A stretch of DNA of 64,000 nucleotides from Torymus aiolomorphi (taxonomy: Eukaryota; Arthropoda; Insecta; Hymenoptera; Torymidae), in the NCBI GenBank assembly GCA_036365515.1, contig CM070877.1:88979522-89043521 (forward strand). Reading direction: 5' to 3'. The position numbers and the translations under genes were made by a program. Below are positions 1 to 9,950 of this stretch, one piece after another (position 1 is the first letter of the stretch; every line of letters starts with the position of its first letter). The notes under the pieces are model-generated. The model made no database searches. It was not told where the DNA came from and saw nothing but the letters and a program-made list of their open reading frames with translations.

Positions 1-243
1 TCCAATTATGATAACCACATTTTTTTGATGTCTAAACCCTTATCTATTTTCCCATATTAATATTAACGTTAGATACATGTTGTTTAGTATGAGAATTTGA
101 ACGGAGTATAATTTTCATTAGACTCTATCTTTATTTTGGTGACATTGAGGTGAGAAATAGAGGTAAGGAATGAGAGACGTCCTTGGGCGACGACCGAATT
201 TTATTATTGTTACGGAGAGGTATTTCTAACCTCTCTCGTAACA
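1..243 (+). repeat. 3' part of the 5' LTR
   Basis: These bases align with 12658-12900 with about six to nine substitutions and no obvious indel after the first few bases. The repeat ends CGTAACA at 243, exactly like the 3' LTR. The left ~1.64 kb of the LTR lies before the window. This part carries two good splice-donor sequences (see 150-168), also kept in the 3' copy. Confidence 0.93.
147..168 (+). promoter_or_regulatory. Two candidate splice donors in the LTR leader
   Basis: GAG|GTGAGA (GT at 150-151) and GAG|GTAAGG (GT at 163-164) both fit the metazoan donor consensus, and no comparably good donor was seen between the LTR end and gag. If transcription starts upstream in the LTR, one of these could supply the leader exon for the acceptors at 7271, 9235 and 10152. 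A donor inside the LTR R region is known from deltaretroviruses. Use of these sites here is inference. Confidence 0.45.
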
Positions 244-250
244 GTATTTT

Positions 251-268
251 TGGTAGCAGAGCGTGGTT
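251..268 (+). other. Primer-binding site for initiator tRNA-Met
   Basis: TGGTAGCAGAG, two mismatches, then TGGTTT: this complements the 3' end of eukaryotic initiator tRNA-Met at about 16 of 18 positions. It begins 7 nt after the LTR end. Chromoviruses and many Copia elements use this primer; Drosophila errantiviruses usually use other tRNAs. The tRNA match is from memory. Confidence 0.7.
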
Positions 269-578
269 TGTCGCCCTAACCTCAAAATTTCACTTATGTA
301 TTTCACAGGATAAGAACCCTTATTTTTCGATTTTTACTTTTTGGACCTCAGTCAAGACCACGAACCAACTCTATTTTGAAATATTCCCTACCCCTTGCGT
401 AGTGACTACTCTATCGAACTGCGTTCGACGAATAAACTTGCGGTACTGCCAAATTAACCAATTCTCCCTGGCTGGAGGGAATTAGATATCGGAAGAGTAA
501 TAGCAAGCGCCAAGATGTCGGAGACTAACAATGATGCCTGTCAACCATCCGGACTTGATTGCTCTCAATTGATAATTG

Positions 579-1973
579 ATGGTCACGATGGCAGATACCA
601 TGGCCATGCAGTCTGCTGTAGCGGGTATACCAGTTATTGATGGGAGCAATCTCCCACTAAAAGATTTTATACAGGATGTCCGTAATGCAGCATCAGATAT
701 CGACCCTCCGCAGCTCGCATCCTTTTTGAAGAAGGTGTTGAGTCGGCTTCGCGGAGCTGCAAGAAATTCAACGTTTGGCGTGAGTTTTACATCCGTCAAT
801 GACCTCGGGCGACATTTAAAACAGCGTTTCGCACCTGGAAAAACCTTCACATACTATTCTGCCCAATTGAATGATCTTCGGATGAAACAGAGCGAGACTG
901 TGGGAGACTTCCGGGACAGGCTTAATATCCTGCTCATGGGCGCAGAGAACGCCCTTAGAGAAGATAAGGGTGATGCTTACCACGAAGCGATGATGGTACC
1001 CATGAAGGGAGCTGCTGTAGATATTTTTATTAGGGGTTTGCCTGGTAATATAAGTGCTGCAGTAGATGCATCACACCCTGCAGCCTTGGACGCAGCCTTC
1101 AAGGAAGCGGTGCGTATCGAGGCCAGGATACGTTCAAGGATCCTTCCCGATTCTCGTCAATCCAACCAGTTATCCCGATATGGAGAGAACGATGAACTCT
1201 CCGCAAATGTAAGAAGGCCTAATTATAATGAGAGTCGACCTCGTTATCCGGGATATCAACAGTATCCAGCGCCTGGAGTCCAGTTTTCACAACAGTTCCC
1301 ATCGACTGATAACGGACCTGCTTTCGTAGGATATATGGAGCCCCAAGAAGGAGAACAACCTCAAGTGTATTATGAAGATGGGTTGGAATACCCCGAACTC
1401 GAGATGATGTTGCCTGAATCGCCCTTCGTAGGATACATGGTGCCCGAGCAACCGGATGGACAGGGAGGAAGAGGCTACAATCAGTCTAGGGGAGGATATC
1501 AAAGTTCTAATCGAGGATTTCCTCCTCGTAGGAGTGGCCCTAGTTCATATCAAGGAGGGCGAGGTGGAACCAACTCATATCAAGGAGGCCGAGGTGGTCC
1601 CACTTATGCTTATCAGGGTGGAGGAAACCGACCAGGAAACATTGCCAATCCAAGGCTTTATGACCTCAATGGCCCACCTGCGTTTCACCCGCATCCGCCG
1701 TACGCTGTTCCTTCGACCAGTCAATCTGCGTATGCGCCCACAAATTCTCAATCAACGGTTCCTTTAAACTCGCAGGGGGCTCGTCCCGAGGTGAAGGAGG
1801 CGAGCCCTATCACTCAACAAGTGTCGACAACGGGATCATCGAACCCTGCACTCCGACCACAAGAGACAACAATGGGGAATCGAGTTTACCTCACACAAAT
1901 CCCCCGGCGTGCCGGATTGCGTCCTGTGGGCCTGCTGGAAACCACGACGGGAGGGAAGATGACCCAACAGTAA
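579..1973 (+). CDS. gag: Gag polyprotein of the errantivirus-type element
   Basis: Structural protein that would form the cytoplasmic particle and bind genomic RNA. The open frame is about 464 codons. An in-frame stop at 573-575 rules out a start further upstream; ATG 579 is the first, and ATG 588 has the better context (A at -3, G at +4). Residues ~80-190 look like a gypsy-type retrotransposon Gag capsid domain (FRDRLNILLMGAENALR, then a helical stretch to EARIRSR). A Pro/Tyr/Gln-rich region with a repeated FVGYM motif follows. Residues ~290-355 form an RGG-rich tract with several YQGGRGG copies. No CCHC zinc knuckle is seen, so the RGG tract may replace it in RNA binding (inference). Pol lies in the -1 frame and overlaps the 3' end of gag. 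The frame looks intact; an upstream out-of-frame ATG at 515 is discussed in the findings. Confidence 0.85.
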   Translation: MVTMADTMAMQSAVAGIPVIDGSNLPLKDFIQDVRNAASDIDPPQLASFLKKVLSRLRGAARNSTFGVSFTSVNDLGRHLKQRFAPGKTFTYYSAQLNDLRMKQSETVGDFRDRLNILLMGAENALREDKGDAYHEAMMVPMKGAAVDIFIRGLPGNISAAVDASHPAALDAAFKEAVRIEARIRSRILPDSRQSNQLSRYGENDELSANVRRPNYNESRPRYPGYQQYPAPGVQFSQQFPSTDNGPAFVGYMEPQEGEQPQVYYEDGLEYPELEMMLPESPFVGYMVPEQPDGQGGRGYNQSRGGYQSSNRGFPPRRSGPSSYQGGRGGTNSYQGGRGGPTYAYQGGGNRPGNIANPRLYDLNGPPAFHPHPPYAVPSTSQSAYAPTNSQSTVPLNSQGARPEVKEASPITQQVSTTGSSNPALRPQETTMGNRVYLTQIPRRAGLRPVGLLETTTGGKMTQQ

Positions 1974-1984
1974 TCAGGGTACGC

Positions 1985-3022
1985 GTGCCCGAAGGTCATC
2001 GACCGTGGCTCCATTTTATGATCGACAACGGAGCCGCAGTTAACGTTATCAAAATTGGTGCCTTGCGCCAGGATATTTTAGTAGATACTGATCGAGCGAC
2101 TCCACTCATCGGTATCAATGATCAGTCCGTCGACACCTATGGTACAACTATCGTTAACTTGCGAGACAGACCTATCACGTTCATAGTAGTAAAGAACGAC
2201 TTCCCTATTGAACAAGACGGGATCCTGGGGCGTGATTACCTCAAGCAAGAGCAGGCAGTTATATCGTATCACTATAATACGTTGATGATAAGCGGAGATG
2301 TCATGCACCCTATCCCTTTTATCAACCCCCATACGGGCCAGAGTATAGGCGAAGAGGCTGATATCAAGATTATCGGATCCAGTGAGGGACATCATATAGT
2401 GGAGAAGGAAAATGTAGAGGAGGAAACGTTGAGTATCCTCACGAGAAACATCCTACTCTGGGAAGATGCTCCGTCGAACACAATTCAAGAATCGACATAC
2501 ACTCCTCCATCTCCTGCTAAAATTATGTATACGATCCCTCGTCGGTCTCGGAAAATCATTCAATCAGAAGCTGTAAATAAAGATCTATCTGAAGGATACT
2601 TGCCTCGGATATATGTCGGTTATGAGGATGTATACCTCGGCGAAGGTATCGTCAAGGTCCAGGAGAACGGATTTTGTCATGTGATGGCCATTAATACCCG
2701 AAATGAAGACGTTTCCATCGAAGTTGATGCCAAGGAACTCATTCCTTTTGAATATGCTGCATTGGACTTTGAGCCCGGAGCCGAAGAGGACATTCCCGTA
2801 AAAGCAGATAATCCCCTAGTAGGCCGAGATGCTCGCGTACGAATACTGCGCGACATCATTCAGATGAAACATCTCAATGATGAAGAAAAGGGAAGTGTGG
2901 AAAAACTTCTTGAGGACTTTCCGCATATCTTTCTACTGCCTGGGGATCCGCTACCCTGCACTAATGCAGTAGAACATCGTATTCCCTTGGAAAACAATTT
3001 ATCTGTAAATACAAAGCAATAA
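1985..3022 (+). pseudogene. pol: Pol segment 1: aspartic protease and start of RT, ended by an in-frame TAA
   Basis: This is the first open part of pol, -1 to gag; the frame is open upstream into the gag overlap and has no natural ATG, so frameshifting is the likely expression route. Protease: FMIDNGAAVNV (Asp codon 2024-2026) sits where retroviral-type proteases have D-T/S-G, so this copy reads D-N-G. ILGRDYL, around codon 80, is the typical C-terminal protease motif. A spacer of unclear function follows, and the N-terminal RT edge (EHRIPLE) appears just before the TAA at 3020-3022. The same reading frame continues past the stop into clear RT sequence, so the stop is a single nonsense change in an otherwise continuous gene. 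I see no canonical slippery heptamer in the gag-pol overlap. Confidence 0.8.
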
Positions 3023-4219
3023 CGACATCCTTTAGTACATAAGGATTTTATCGAAAAAGATATCCAGAATAAGCTTATGGAAGGAATTATTGTACCATCG
3101 AACAGTCCGAGTAATTCGCCAATTTGGATCGTTCCGAAGAAACCAGATGCTCAGGGAAATCTACGTTGGAGAATGGTAGTCGACTTTCGTGAATTAAACC
3201 AACAAACCATAGGGGACGCATACCCCCTCCCGAACATTACAGACATTCTCGACCAACTCGGTGGGGCAATGTACTTTTCCGTCTTCGATCTTGCCTCTGG
3301 TTTTCACCAGATCAAAATGGCTCCCGAAGACCAATGGAAGACAGCGTTCTCGACTCCGGGAGGTCACTACGAATACAAAAGGATGCCTATGGGACTTAAA
3401 AATGCCCCTGCAACATTCCAGCGTCTCATGGACCAGATTAAGAGGGGGCTTGATTGCAAGGAAACCCTCGTATACATGGACGATGTTATCATCCATGCCC
3501 GAACCCTCGCAGACCATGATAAAAGAGTGAGACAATTCTTTTCCCGTCTCGCCTATACTAATCTCGTCCTGCAACCTGAAAAGGTTCATTTCTTGCATAA
3601 AGAGGTTGCGCTCCTAGGCCATATAATCAGTGAACGTGGAGTTGAAGCAGATCCGGAAAAGGTAAAGGCGGTGAGGCAATTTCCTCAGCCGAAGGGCGTG
3701 CGAAATACCACAGAATTTTTAGGTCTCACGGGTTATTATAGGAGATTTATTAAGGACTATGCCAAAATCGCGAAACCTTTATATGATCTCCTGAAAAAGG
3801 ATCAGGAATTTAATTGGGAAGAACCACAAGGAATAGCTTTCAATGCCCTCAAGGAACGCTTGTGCAATGAACCAATTCTATTATTTCCCGATTTTGCCAA
3901 ACCATTTATGTTAACTACCGATGCCTCCGACGAAGCTATTGGTGCCGTGTTGAGTCAAGTCCAGGACGGGTCAGAGCATCCAGTAGCATACCTCTCTCGG
4001 ACACTTAACAAGGCTGAACGCAATTACAGCACGACTGAGAAAGAATGTCTCGCTGTGTTGTACGCCTTCAACCATTTCCGCCCGTACCTTCTATGCCGAA
4101 AATTTACTTTGGTTGCAGATGACGAGCCATTAAATTGGATGCATAGTCGGAAAGATCCCGGCCAGCGCCTTATGAGATGGATGTTTAAATTCACTGGTTA
4201 TGAGTACACTTTTAAGTAG
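3023..4219 (+). pseudogene. pol: Pol segment 2: reverse transcriptase and RNase H, ended by an in-frame TAG
   Basis: Reverse transcriptase copies the RNA genome into DNA, and RNase H degrades the RNA strand. The frame equals that of segment 1; the first ATG is at 3077. RT motifs in order are the fingers (IWIVPKKPD), WRMVVDFRELNQQT, FDLASGFHQI, MPMGLKNAPATFQRLMD and the catalytic YMDD at 3473-3484. The connection region has FLGLTGYYRRFI. RNase H shows LTTDASDEAIGAVLSQ (first catalytic Asp at 3920-3922) and STTEKECLAV. Where gypsy elements usually have TDH, this copy has ADDEPLNWM. The TAG at 4217-4219 falls immediately before the conserved RNase H tail (KPGKLNCNADALSRNP), which is read in the same frame after the stop. 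Confidence 0.9.
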
Positions 4220-4267
4220 AAACCGGGAAAATTAAACTGTAATGCGGACGCCCTCTCCCGGAACCCT

Positions 4268-7171
4268 GTGGAAGAACCATCTGAAGAGAACATTAACCAA
4301 AGTCTCTCTAGGATACGAGTCATGATCCTCGAGGAGCATAAAACACCAACAGCTCGAGGGAGCAACCAAGCCCCTCAACGATTACTCATACCCCCGGTGG
4401 GATCATCAGGAGGACGGTCGTCTCGACCACGACTTCCATCAGCCCCGCAACCTCTCACAACTGGAACGGCTGCTCAAAAAGGGCGTGGGAGACCTGTTGG
4501 ATCCAAAACTCGCAAGGTAGCCCCGACATTAAATTACAGTATTGTGGCACACCGCACGCGTGGAAAATTAGCCCTCAAAGCTGAAGATAGTGTTGGCTCT
4601 AAGGATAAATCTGAACCACCCGAATCTGAAAAGTCAAATACGGGGGCTCTTAAAGCCAGAGCGGGAACATCTAACGGGAACGAACGTGAACCCTGTGCGT
4701 CCAACGAGACTCCACCCCCGAAGACGGTTCACAACCCGGCCAAACCACGGGTAGATATATCATTAGGCCCTTCTTTCATCCGCTCTCCTGGTGCACTTCT
4801 CTCGTCTACGGGAATCGAACCCGAAGACTCTGATACCGATGGCCGACCTCCCATTTATGATCCCCGACGGAGCTGTCTGAGAGTCGAAGAAACGGACACC
4901 AATGACGCAGAGAATGCATCCAATTATGAGAAGGAAGAGACCGATCATGATTCGGAAATATCCGCCAGAGACAAGGAAATCGAGGTTACCGTTGCTCAAG
5001 ATAGCGAATCAAGTAATGAACCAAGACACACTACTCTGTCAAAAGAAGAAGTGCTACAATCAGCGCGAAAATTTGAAGAGAGCTTGCAATTGCACCAAGA
5101 CAGGGCTGAGCTAGAAGAAGACGATGAAGAGATAATAATTCTCCCGGCGCACTTCTCTGATGGAGACAAGGTGGATGGAAACATGCAATCCATCCTAGAT
5201 GAGATGGATCCCATAGACCCAGTTACCATGGATGACTCAGTGATGGTGGAAAGGATTCAGGAAATGGTACAAAAGACTCTCAATGAATGCAGTCGTGAAG
5301 ATGCGACTAGCGAATCCGACAAAAATATGGAGAGAGATGGGGTTCCACCACCCTCTCGACTATCGTCTATCGAACCCAGTACCCCTACGGCTAAAAGTAC
5401 TCCCAAGACGGAAACACCGAACCGTCGGTCTGTACACTTTCCCAACTTAGAAGCGATCCAGGAAGAAAACGAGAAAGGGGATAGCTCTACTCCCATTAGG
5501 CTGGATTTTAATCAACCTCCGACCGATACTCTGGGACTGTTTCTATCCATGTACCAACAACAGGCTCCTCTGAACCAATATGTAAGTGATGCCCAAAGCT
5601 CACTTATGCAAGTGCCATCCGACAGCTCAAGCTCTGAAATAGGAAACCACCCAGTAGCCCCGCCAAGACTAAAGAATAACGTAAGCACGTCTCGACAATG
5701 CCTCACGTATAAACGAGATAATATTGTCCATTTCATCTCTAGAGATTGCGAGATAGTTACTCCCGTGGGACGCCTCCTCAGCGAAATTGGAGCAATCGAG
5801 CCTAAAACCCTGAAGGCCAAAAAACCTAAGCTGGGGCAGATATTGACCACACCTTTCAAAAACCATAATGTGTTTTCCTTAATTGTTAAGGAAAGGCATT
5901 ATGACCCTCTGGATTGCGCACAATTGAAACGGACTCTCAAAGATTTTAAAACCATACTTCTGAGGAAAAACCTAACAAGTTTCCGTGTATCTCGGCGAGG
6001 AGATCTGATAGATGATATGGATCCTGGGTTGTTCACCGAACTATTAATAAGCATTTTTGGTGAAACTCAGACTACTGTCACGGTATGTTACGGTAAGGTA
6101 GAATTGCCCTCCCCAGAAGAGAGAAAACAGATTATCGAAACTCTCCATGATAGTCTTATAGGTGGGCATAAGGGAGTCAACCAAACTTACCAGAAAATCC
6201 GGGAGAGATACTATTGGCCTGGCATGAGGAATGACATCTTGGATCACATCCGCCAATGTACAAGTTGCCAGGAGAAAAAGATAGAAAGGATCAAAACACG
6301 GGAACCCATGATTATCACAGATACTCCAATTGAGGCCTTCGACAAGGTTTCCATCGACACCGTAGGAAAACTGCGTACAACCCCCAGAGGAAATTGTCAT
6401 CTACTGACAATGCAGTGTAACTTAACAAAGTACCTTATTGCAATACCTATTCCCAACCTCAAACCTTCAACCATCGCCGACACGCTTGCCAAATACCTGA
6501 TTTGCCAATTTGGAGCCCCAAGAGCCATCTTATCTGACAGAGGAACTAGTTTTCTGTCCGAAATCGTCGAAGGATTGATGCGCCTGTTCCGAATCCACCA
6601 CCTTACCACGTCTGGTTATCACCCTCAAACTAACGGTTCTCTAGAGCGAAGCCACGCCCCGTTGATGGATTTTGTGAGAGCCTATTCGGAGAAGTACGAC
6701 GATTGGGACAATCTCGCGCCATTTGCTACATTCACGTATAACACCAGTGTTCATGCCAGTACCAACTTTACACCATTCGAACTTGTGTACGGTCGATTGG
6801 CATGGTTCTCCACCCGCATCCCCGTGGCGGAACAACTGCGAACTCATAACCTGTACCTGCAAGATCTTATTACCCGATTGGGTAAACTCCAAGTTATAGC
6901 TGGGGAGAATCAGATTAGGGCTAAGGAAAAATCCAAAGAGCGCTACGACCGAAAGATCAAACCCCTAAAAGCGTCGGTAGGTGACTACGCATGGGTTAGA
7001 CGAGAGCCCATGGTGTCCAAATTTGATAGTTATTATAACAAGCCTCTAAAAATCAAGGAGATATTGGGTAGAAATAATGTACTCCTAGAACTTCCCAATG
7101 GAAAAACTATCCGAAAACATATTGACAAATTAAAGGTCGTCCCGCCCTTGGACAGTTCTGAGTCAAATTAA
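4268..7171 (+). pseudogene. pol: Pol segment 3: long linker plus DDE integrase
   Basis: This is in the same frame as the other pol segments. About the first 520 codons are a low-complexity Ser/Pro/Glu-rich region with an acidic run (LEEDDEEIIIL near 5110-5140). A more conserved-looking stretch (NHNVFSLIVKERHYDPLDCA) then leads into integrase. Integrase joins the DNA copy to the host genome. The HHCC zinc domain is visible: two His in HDSLIGGHKG, then CTSC near 6260. The catalytic triad is Asp 6356-6358 (SIDTVG), Asp 6536-6538 (LSDRGTSF) and Glu 6644-6646 (SLERSH), giving the D,D-35-E spacing. The C-terminal domain (DYAWVRREPM) is typical. The protein ends TAA 7169-7171, touching the first ATG of the env frame. 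An RNase H-to-integrase linker this long is unusual for the family. Confidence 0.9.
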
Positions 7172-7239
7172 TGTCCTCTGGAATTCCTCCCGTTTTATCC
7201 TTCCTTATATCCAGAGTATCTAAACTAATAACCATCGAC

Positions 7240-7272
7240 AGGTTATCTGACCTATGCCTGTTTTCTTTCAGA
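7240..7272 (+). promoter_or_regulatory. Splice acceptor for env mRNA
   Basis: A branch-point-like CTGAC at 7247-7251 is followed by a pyrimidine tract and TTTCTTTCAG, with AG at 7270-7271. The ATG at 7273 begins one base after the junction and is followed at once by a hydrophobic signal peptide. Errantivirus env genes are known to be expressed from spliced RNA; use of this exact site is inferred. Confidence 0.7.
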
Positions 7273-9078
7273 ATGTGTGCTATACTTCGTTGTTTCACGT
7301 TCCTTCTGTCGACTCTATGGATGGTCACCGCGACAGGAGTCCCCTACGAACTGTCTCCGATCACCTCCAATCCTGGTATTTACTATGAGAAATTGCCCTC
7401 GATCAGGATCCAGAAAGGGAGCTGGAAAGTGATAATCCACCTGGATTTGCAAACCTTTCTTAAGGAACATGGTCCCACTCGTAGTTACGATGAACAACTG
7501 AAGCAGTGCATTGCTCATTTTGACGCCAAGCATTGTCAGGCTGCTCTCAACCAAGAACTCATCGAAATCAAGCTAAAGACACTCCAACACGTACACGATG
7601 ACATCCGAAGAGTAGCGGCTCATATGGATGCCAGGGAAATGGAGATCCCCTCCCCCATAAAGGACATCCGCGCAAAGAGAATGGCTCCCCTTGGCATTGT
7701 CGGCAGTATCAGCAAAAGTCTTTTTGGTCTAATCACCACTGACGATGCTGACCTGATTAATAAAAATATCGACCAATTGTTTCAGGACCAAAAGAATCTT
7801 GTAAAACTTTCGACGGAGAAAACTCACCTCCTTTCTGCCAGCCTTGAAGAGCTTTATAATATTACGGCGTCACATCGCTCCTTAATCAAGAAGATGGAAA
7901 TAGCTCTTAATACCAACATGAATGCACTCGCCCAAGGAGCAAATGACAATCACCTCACTTGGGAATTTACCGCGTTCGCCCGTCAGATTGAAGCAAAGTT
8001 AGACCCCCTGATATATTGCAACCGCCAGCTCGGCGATATTCTCAATACCATAACTGATCGGAAACTGCATCCCCGATTAATGCACCACGATATGCTCCAT
8101 CGGATTGCTTTGGATATCCAGCAGATGGGAGAGGATCCAACTTTAGCAATGCCATTACACCACCTCCGTGCAGAGGAAATAGCTAGAATTGCGACATTGG
8201 ACGCCACCTTTCATCAAGGAAGAATTCTAATCTATCTAGGAATACCTCTGACAGAAAGAGCGAGCTATGAGTTATACAAACTCCACCCCATAGGTATTCC
8301 CCAACAAGCTCATAATCAAAGTCTAGGGGTAGCATATGTAGCACCAACATACCCTTACCTAGCCATAAGAAGGGACCTACAGACATATTTAAAAATGGAT
8401 GATGAACACCTGCGAAGCTGCATGCCAACACACTACGGGCGTGTTTGTGCCACCAAGGGTCCGTTATCTTTGGTCACCGGGCAGAAGGAGTGCGAACTTG
8501 AGCTACTCCTAAACCCACACCCGGATGCGCTAAGATCATGTGAGATAATGATTTCTACCTTGTCACCGCCCCAATGGAAATATCTGGAGATGGATGGAAG
8601 TTGGTTGTACTCTTTACCTAAGGAAGAGACCATCCGAATCACATGCCCCGGAAAAAGTTATTATACCCCCACCCTCAAAGGTATGGGCATTCTACGGATG
8701 GCCAATGGCTGTTCTGCTAGAACTACCTCAGTAGAACTGTCAGGTAACGAAGATCGCACAACGAAAACTCAATACATCTACGAATCAGAGATGAGATTAA
8801 ATATAACAGATATACGCCCTGAGTTGTGGCACCATATCAACATCACTAGATCCCAAGACCCAGAAGAGAATATACCTTACCCACTGGCCACGAGGAAAAC
8901 AGAAAATTTGGACAACATCGTCTCTCATATGAAAGAAATAGGGGCCCACACGGGAACTACTACTTTTACCCATAATTTGGTATATGGAGGTATAGCTGCC
9001 CAAGGTATAATAGCTCTGACAGCGGCGGTAGCTTTTCTTCTATTTCGCAAGAGAGGGGGAATCAGAAATCGACTGTAG
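7273..9078 (+). CDS. env: Envelope glycoprotein, baculovirus-F-like class I fusion protein
   Basis: Membrane glycoprotein of insect errantiviruses, homologous to baculovirus F proteins. The open frame begins at 7171, but ATG 7273 is preferred. It follows a splice acceptor by one base and opens a signal peptide (MCAILRCFTFLLSTLWMV), whereas the upstream 34 codons do not look like one. A furin-type site RAKR lies at 7669-7680 (residues 133-136 of this start). It is followed by the Gly/Ile/Phe-rich fusion-peptide-like stretch typical of this family, then helical sequence with NIT glycosylation sequons and many cysteines. A single transmembrane helix (GIIALTAAVAFLLF, ~9010-9045) precedes a short basic tail. 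The frame has no internal stop, unlike pol. About 600 residues fits the family. Confidence 0.88.
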   Translation: MCAILRCFTFLLSTLWMVTATGVPYELSPITSNPGIYYEKLPSIRIQKGSWKVIIHLDLQTFLKEHGPTRSYDEQLKQCIAHFDAKHCQAALNQELIEIKLKTLQHVHDDIRRVAAHMDAREMEIPSPIKDIRAKRMAPLGIVGSISKSLFGLITTDDADLINKNIDQLFQDQKNLVKLSTEKTHLLSASLEELYNITASHRSLIKKMEIALNTNMNALAQGANDNHLTWEFTAFARQIEAKLDPLIYCNRQLGDILNTITDRKLHPRLMHHDMLHRIALDIQQMGEDPTLAMPLHHLRAEEIARIATLDATFHQGRILIYLGIPLTERASYELYKLHPIGIPQQAHNQSLGVAYVAPTYPYLAIRRDLQTYLKMDDEHLRSCMPTHYGRVCATKGPLSLVTGQKECELELLLNPHPDALRSCEIMISTLSPPQWKYLEMDGSWLYSLPKEETIRITCPGKSYYTPTLKGMGILRMANGCSARTTSVELSGNEDRTTKTQYIYESEMRLNITDIRPELWHHINITRSQDPEENIPYPLATRKTENLDNIVSHMKEIGAHTGTTTFTHNLVYGGIAAQGIIALTAAVAFLLFRKRGGIRNRL

Positions 9079-9204
9079 GAAAGGAATGAAGTCAATCCAA
9101 TAGCTCCTCAAATCCCTCTCACCTATGTAGCTCTCCAACCCATGCCTTCTAGGGCAGTATCAACTCCAGCCTTGATGTACCCCGCCCTTCCACCCCAATT
9201 GGCT

Positions 9205-9242
9205 GAGATTGACTAACCCCATCTTTCCCTTTCAGCTCGGAC
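9205..9242 (+). promoter_or_regulatory. Splice acceptor for accessory ORF4
   Basis: A perfect branch-point-like CTAAC at 9213-9217 is followed by a pyrimidine-rich run and TTTCAG, with AG at 9234-9235. The ATG of the next ORF begins 7 bases later. This is the textbook spacing (branch A about 18 nt before AG). Use is inferred. Confidence 0.65.
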
Positions 9243-9950
9243 ATGGCCTCCTTGACCTCGAATCCCTCGGACTTCAATGTGACCTTTAATAAGGACCTCG
9301 GACTTGATGGACTTATCACCTGCTTTAAGCAGGCCGGACCTATCATTATGGTACAAATAACAGCCGAAAGCCTCACCACTCAAACAGCCAAAATCATTTT
9401 CAAAAATAAACAAGATGTGGAGGTAGCCGAATAATATAAGGATCTGTGGTTGTTAGAGGACTCATTAGACATCAAACCGACCAGCGAACTCGTGTCCAAC
9501 AGCCCTTCACCGCGGCTAATGTCGCAAGTCCACGTTGTCAACCGGAAGCGTCATCGATCGCCGGAGCCCTCAGAATTGACGGAGAAAACTCGTCTCTTTT
9601 GCCAAATACCTTCGTCAAGGATCGAAGGAGATAAAGACCCGACCACGATTAAACAGGAACAGGAAGAATTATTTTTCAATCATTTCGCCAAATTTGGTAT
9701 AATGGAATACTGCAATACCATCCTCGATCGCAAGGGTCGGCTATCTCATGGATTCGTTAAATATCACCAGGAAGACTCCGCTCGGCAAGCGCTTCAGCAA
9801 AGCGACGTGCGCTATCGTGCCATACCGGCACAACGCCAATACGCCCGTACAGTGTACGTCATGAAGATAACGCATCCTACCTGTGGTTGGAAATCGACCG
9901 AAGGAATTACACCTTACATGAAAGGACCTGCGAGCGCCAACGTGCTATAA
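9243..9950 (+). pseudogene. Accessory ORF4: two RRM-like domains, one in-frame stop
   Basis: An extra gene downstream of env, not part of the usual errantivirus set. One frame runs from ATG 9243 to 9950 with a single TAA at 9432-9434. The first part (63 codons, FNVTFNKDLGLDGLITCFKQ, then a beta-alpha pattern) resembles a divergent RNA recognition motif. A basic linker with NRKRHRSPEP follows. The second part is a clear RRM: an RNP2-like strand TRLFCQIP, a helix ending HFAKFGIMEYCN, an RNP1-like strand RLSHGFVKYHQEDSARQAL and a final strand RYRAIPAQ. The EYC and RAI-x-A positions remind me of the second RRM of host RBM45-type proteins (from memory; needs a search). It likely binds RNA. Its acceptor implies a spliced subgenomic mRNA. 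The stop suggests this copy is inactive, unless the part after it is re-initiated at ATG 9519. Confidence 0.65.

Noticed and set aside
1861..1985. Canonical -1 slippery heptamer in the gag-pol overlap
   Set aside because: I checked the end of the gag frame; no X XXY YYZ heptamer fits, so the shift mechanism is left open.
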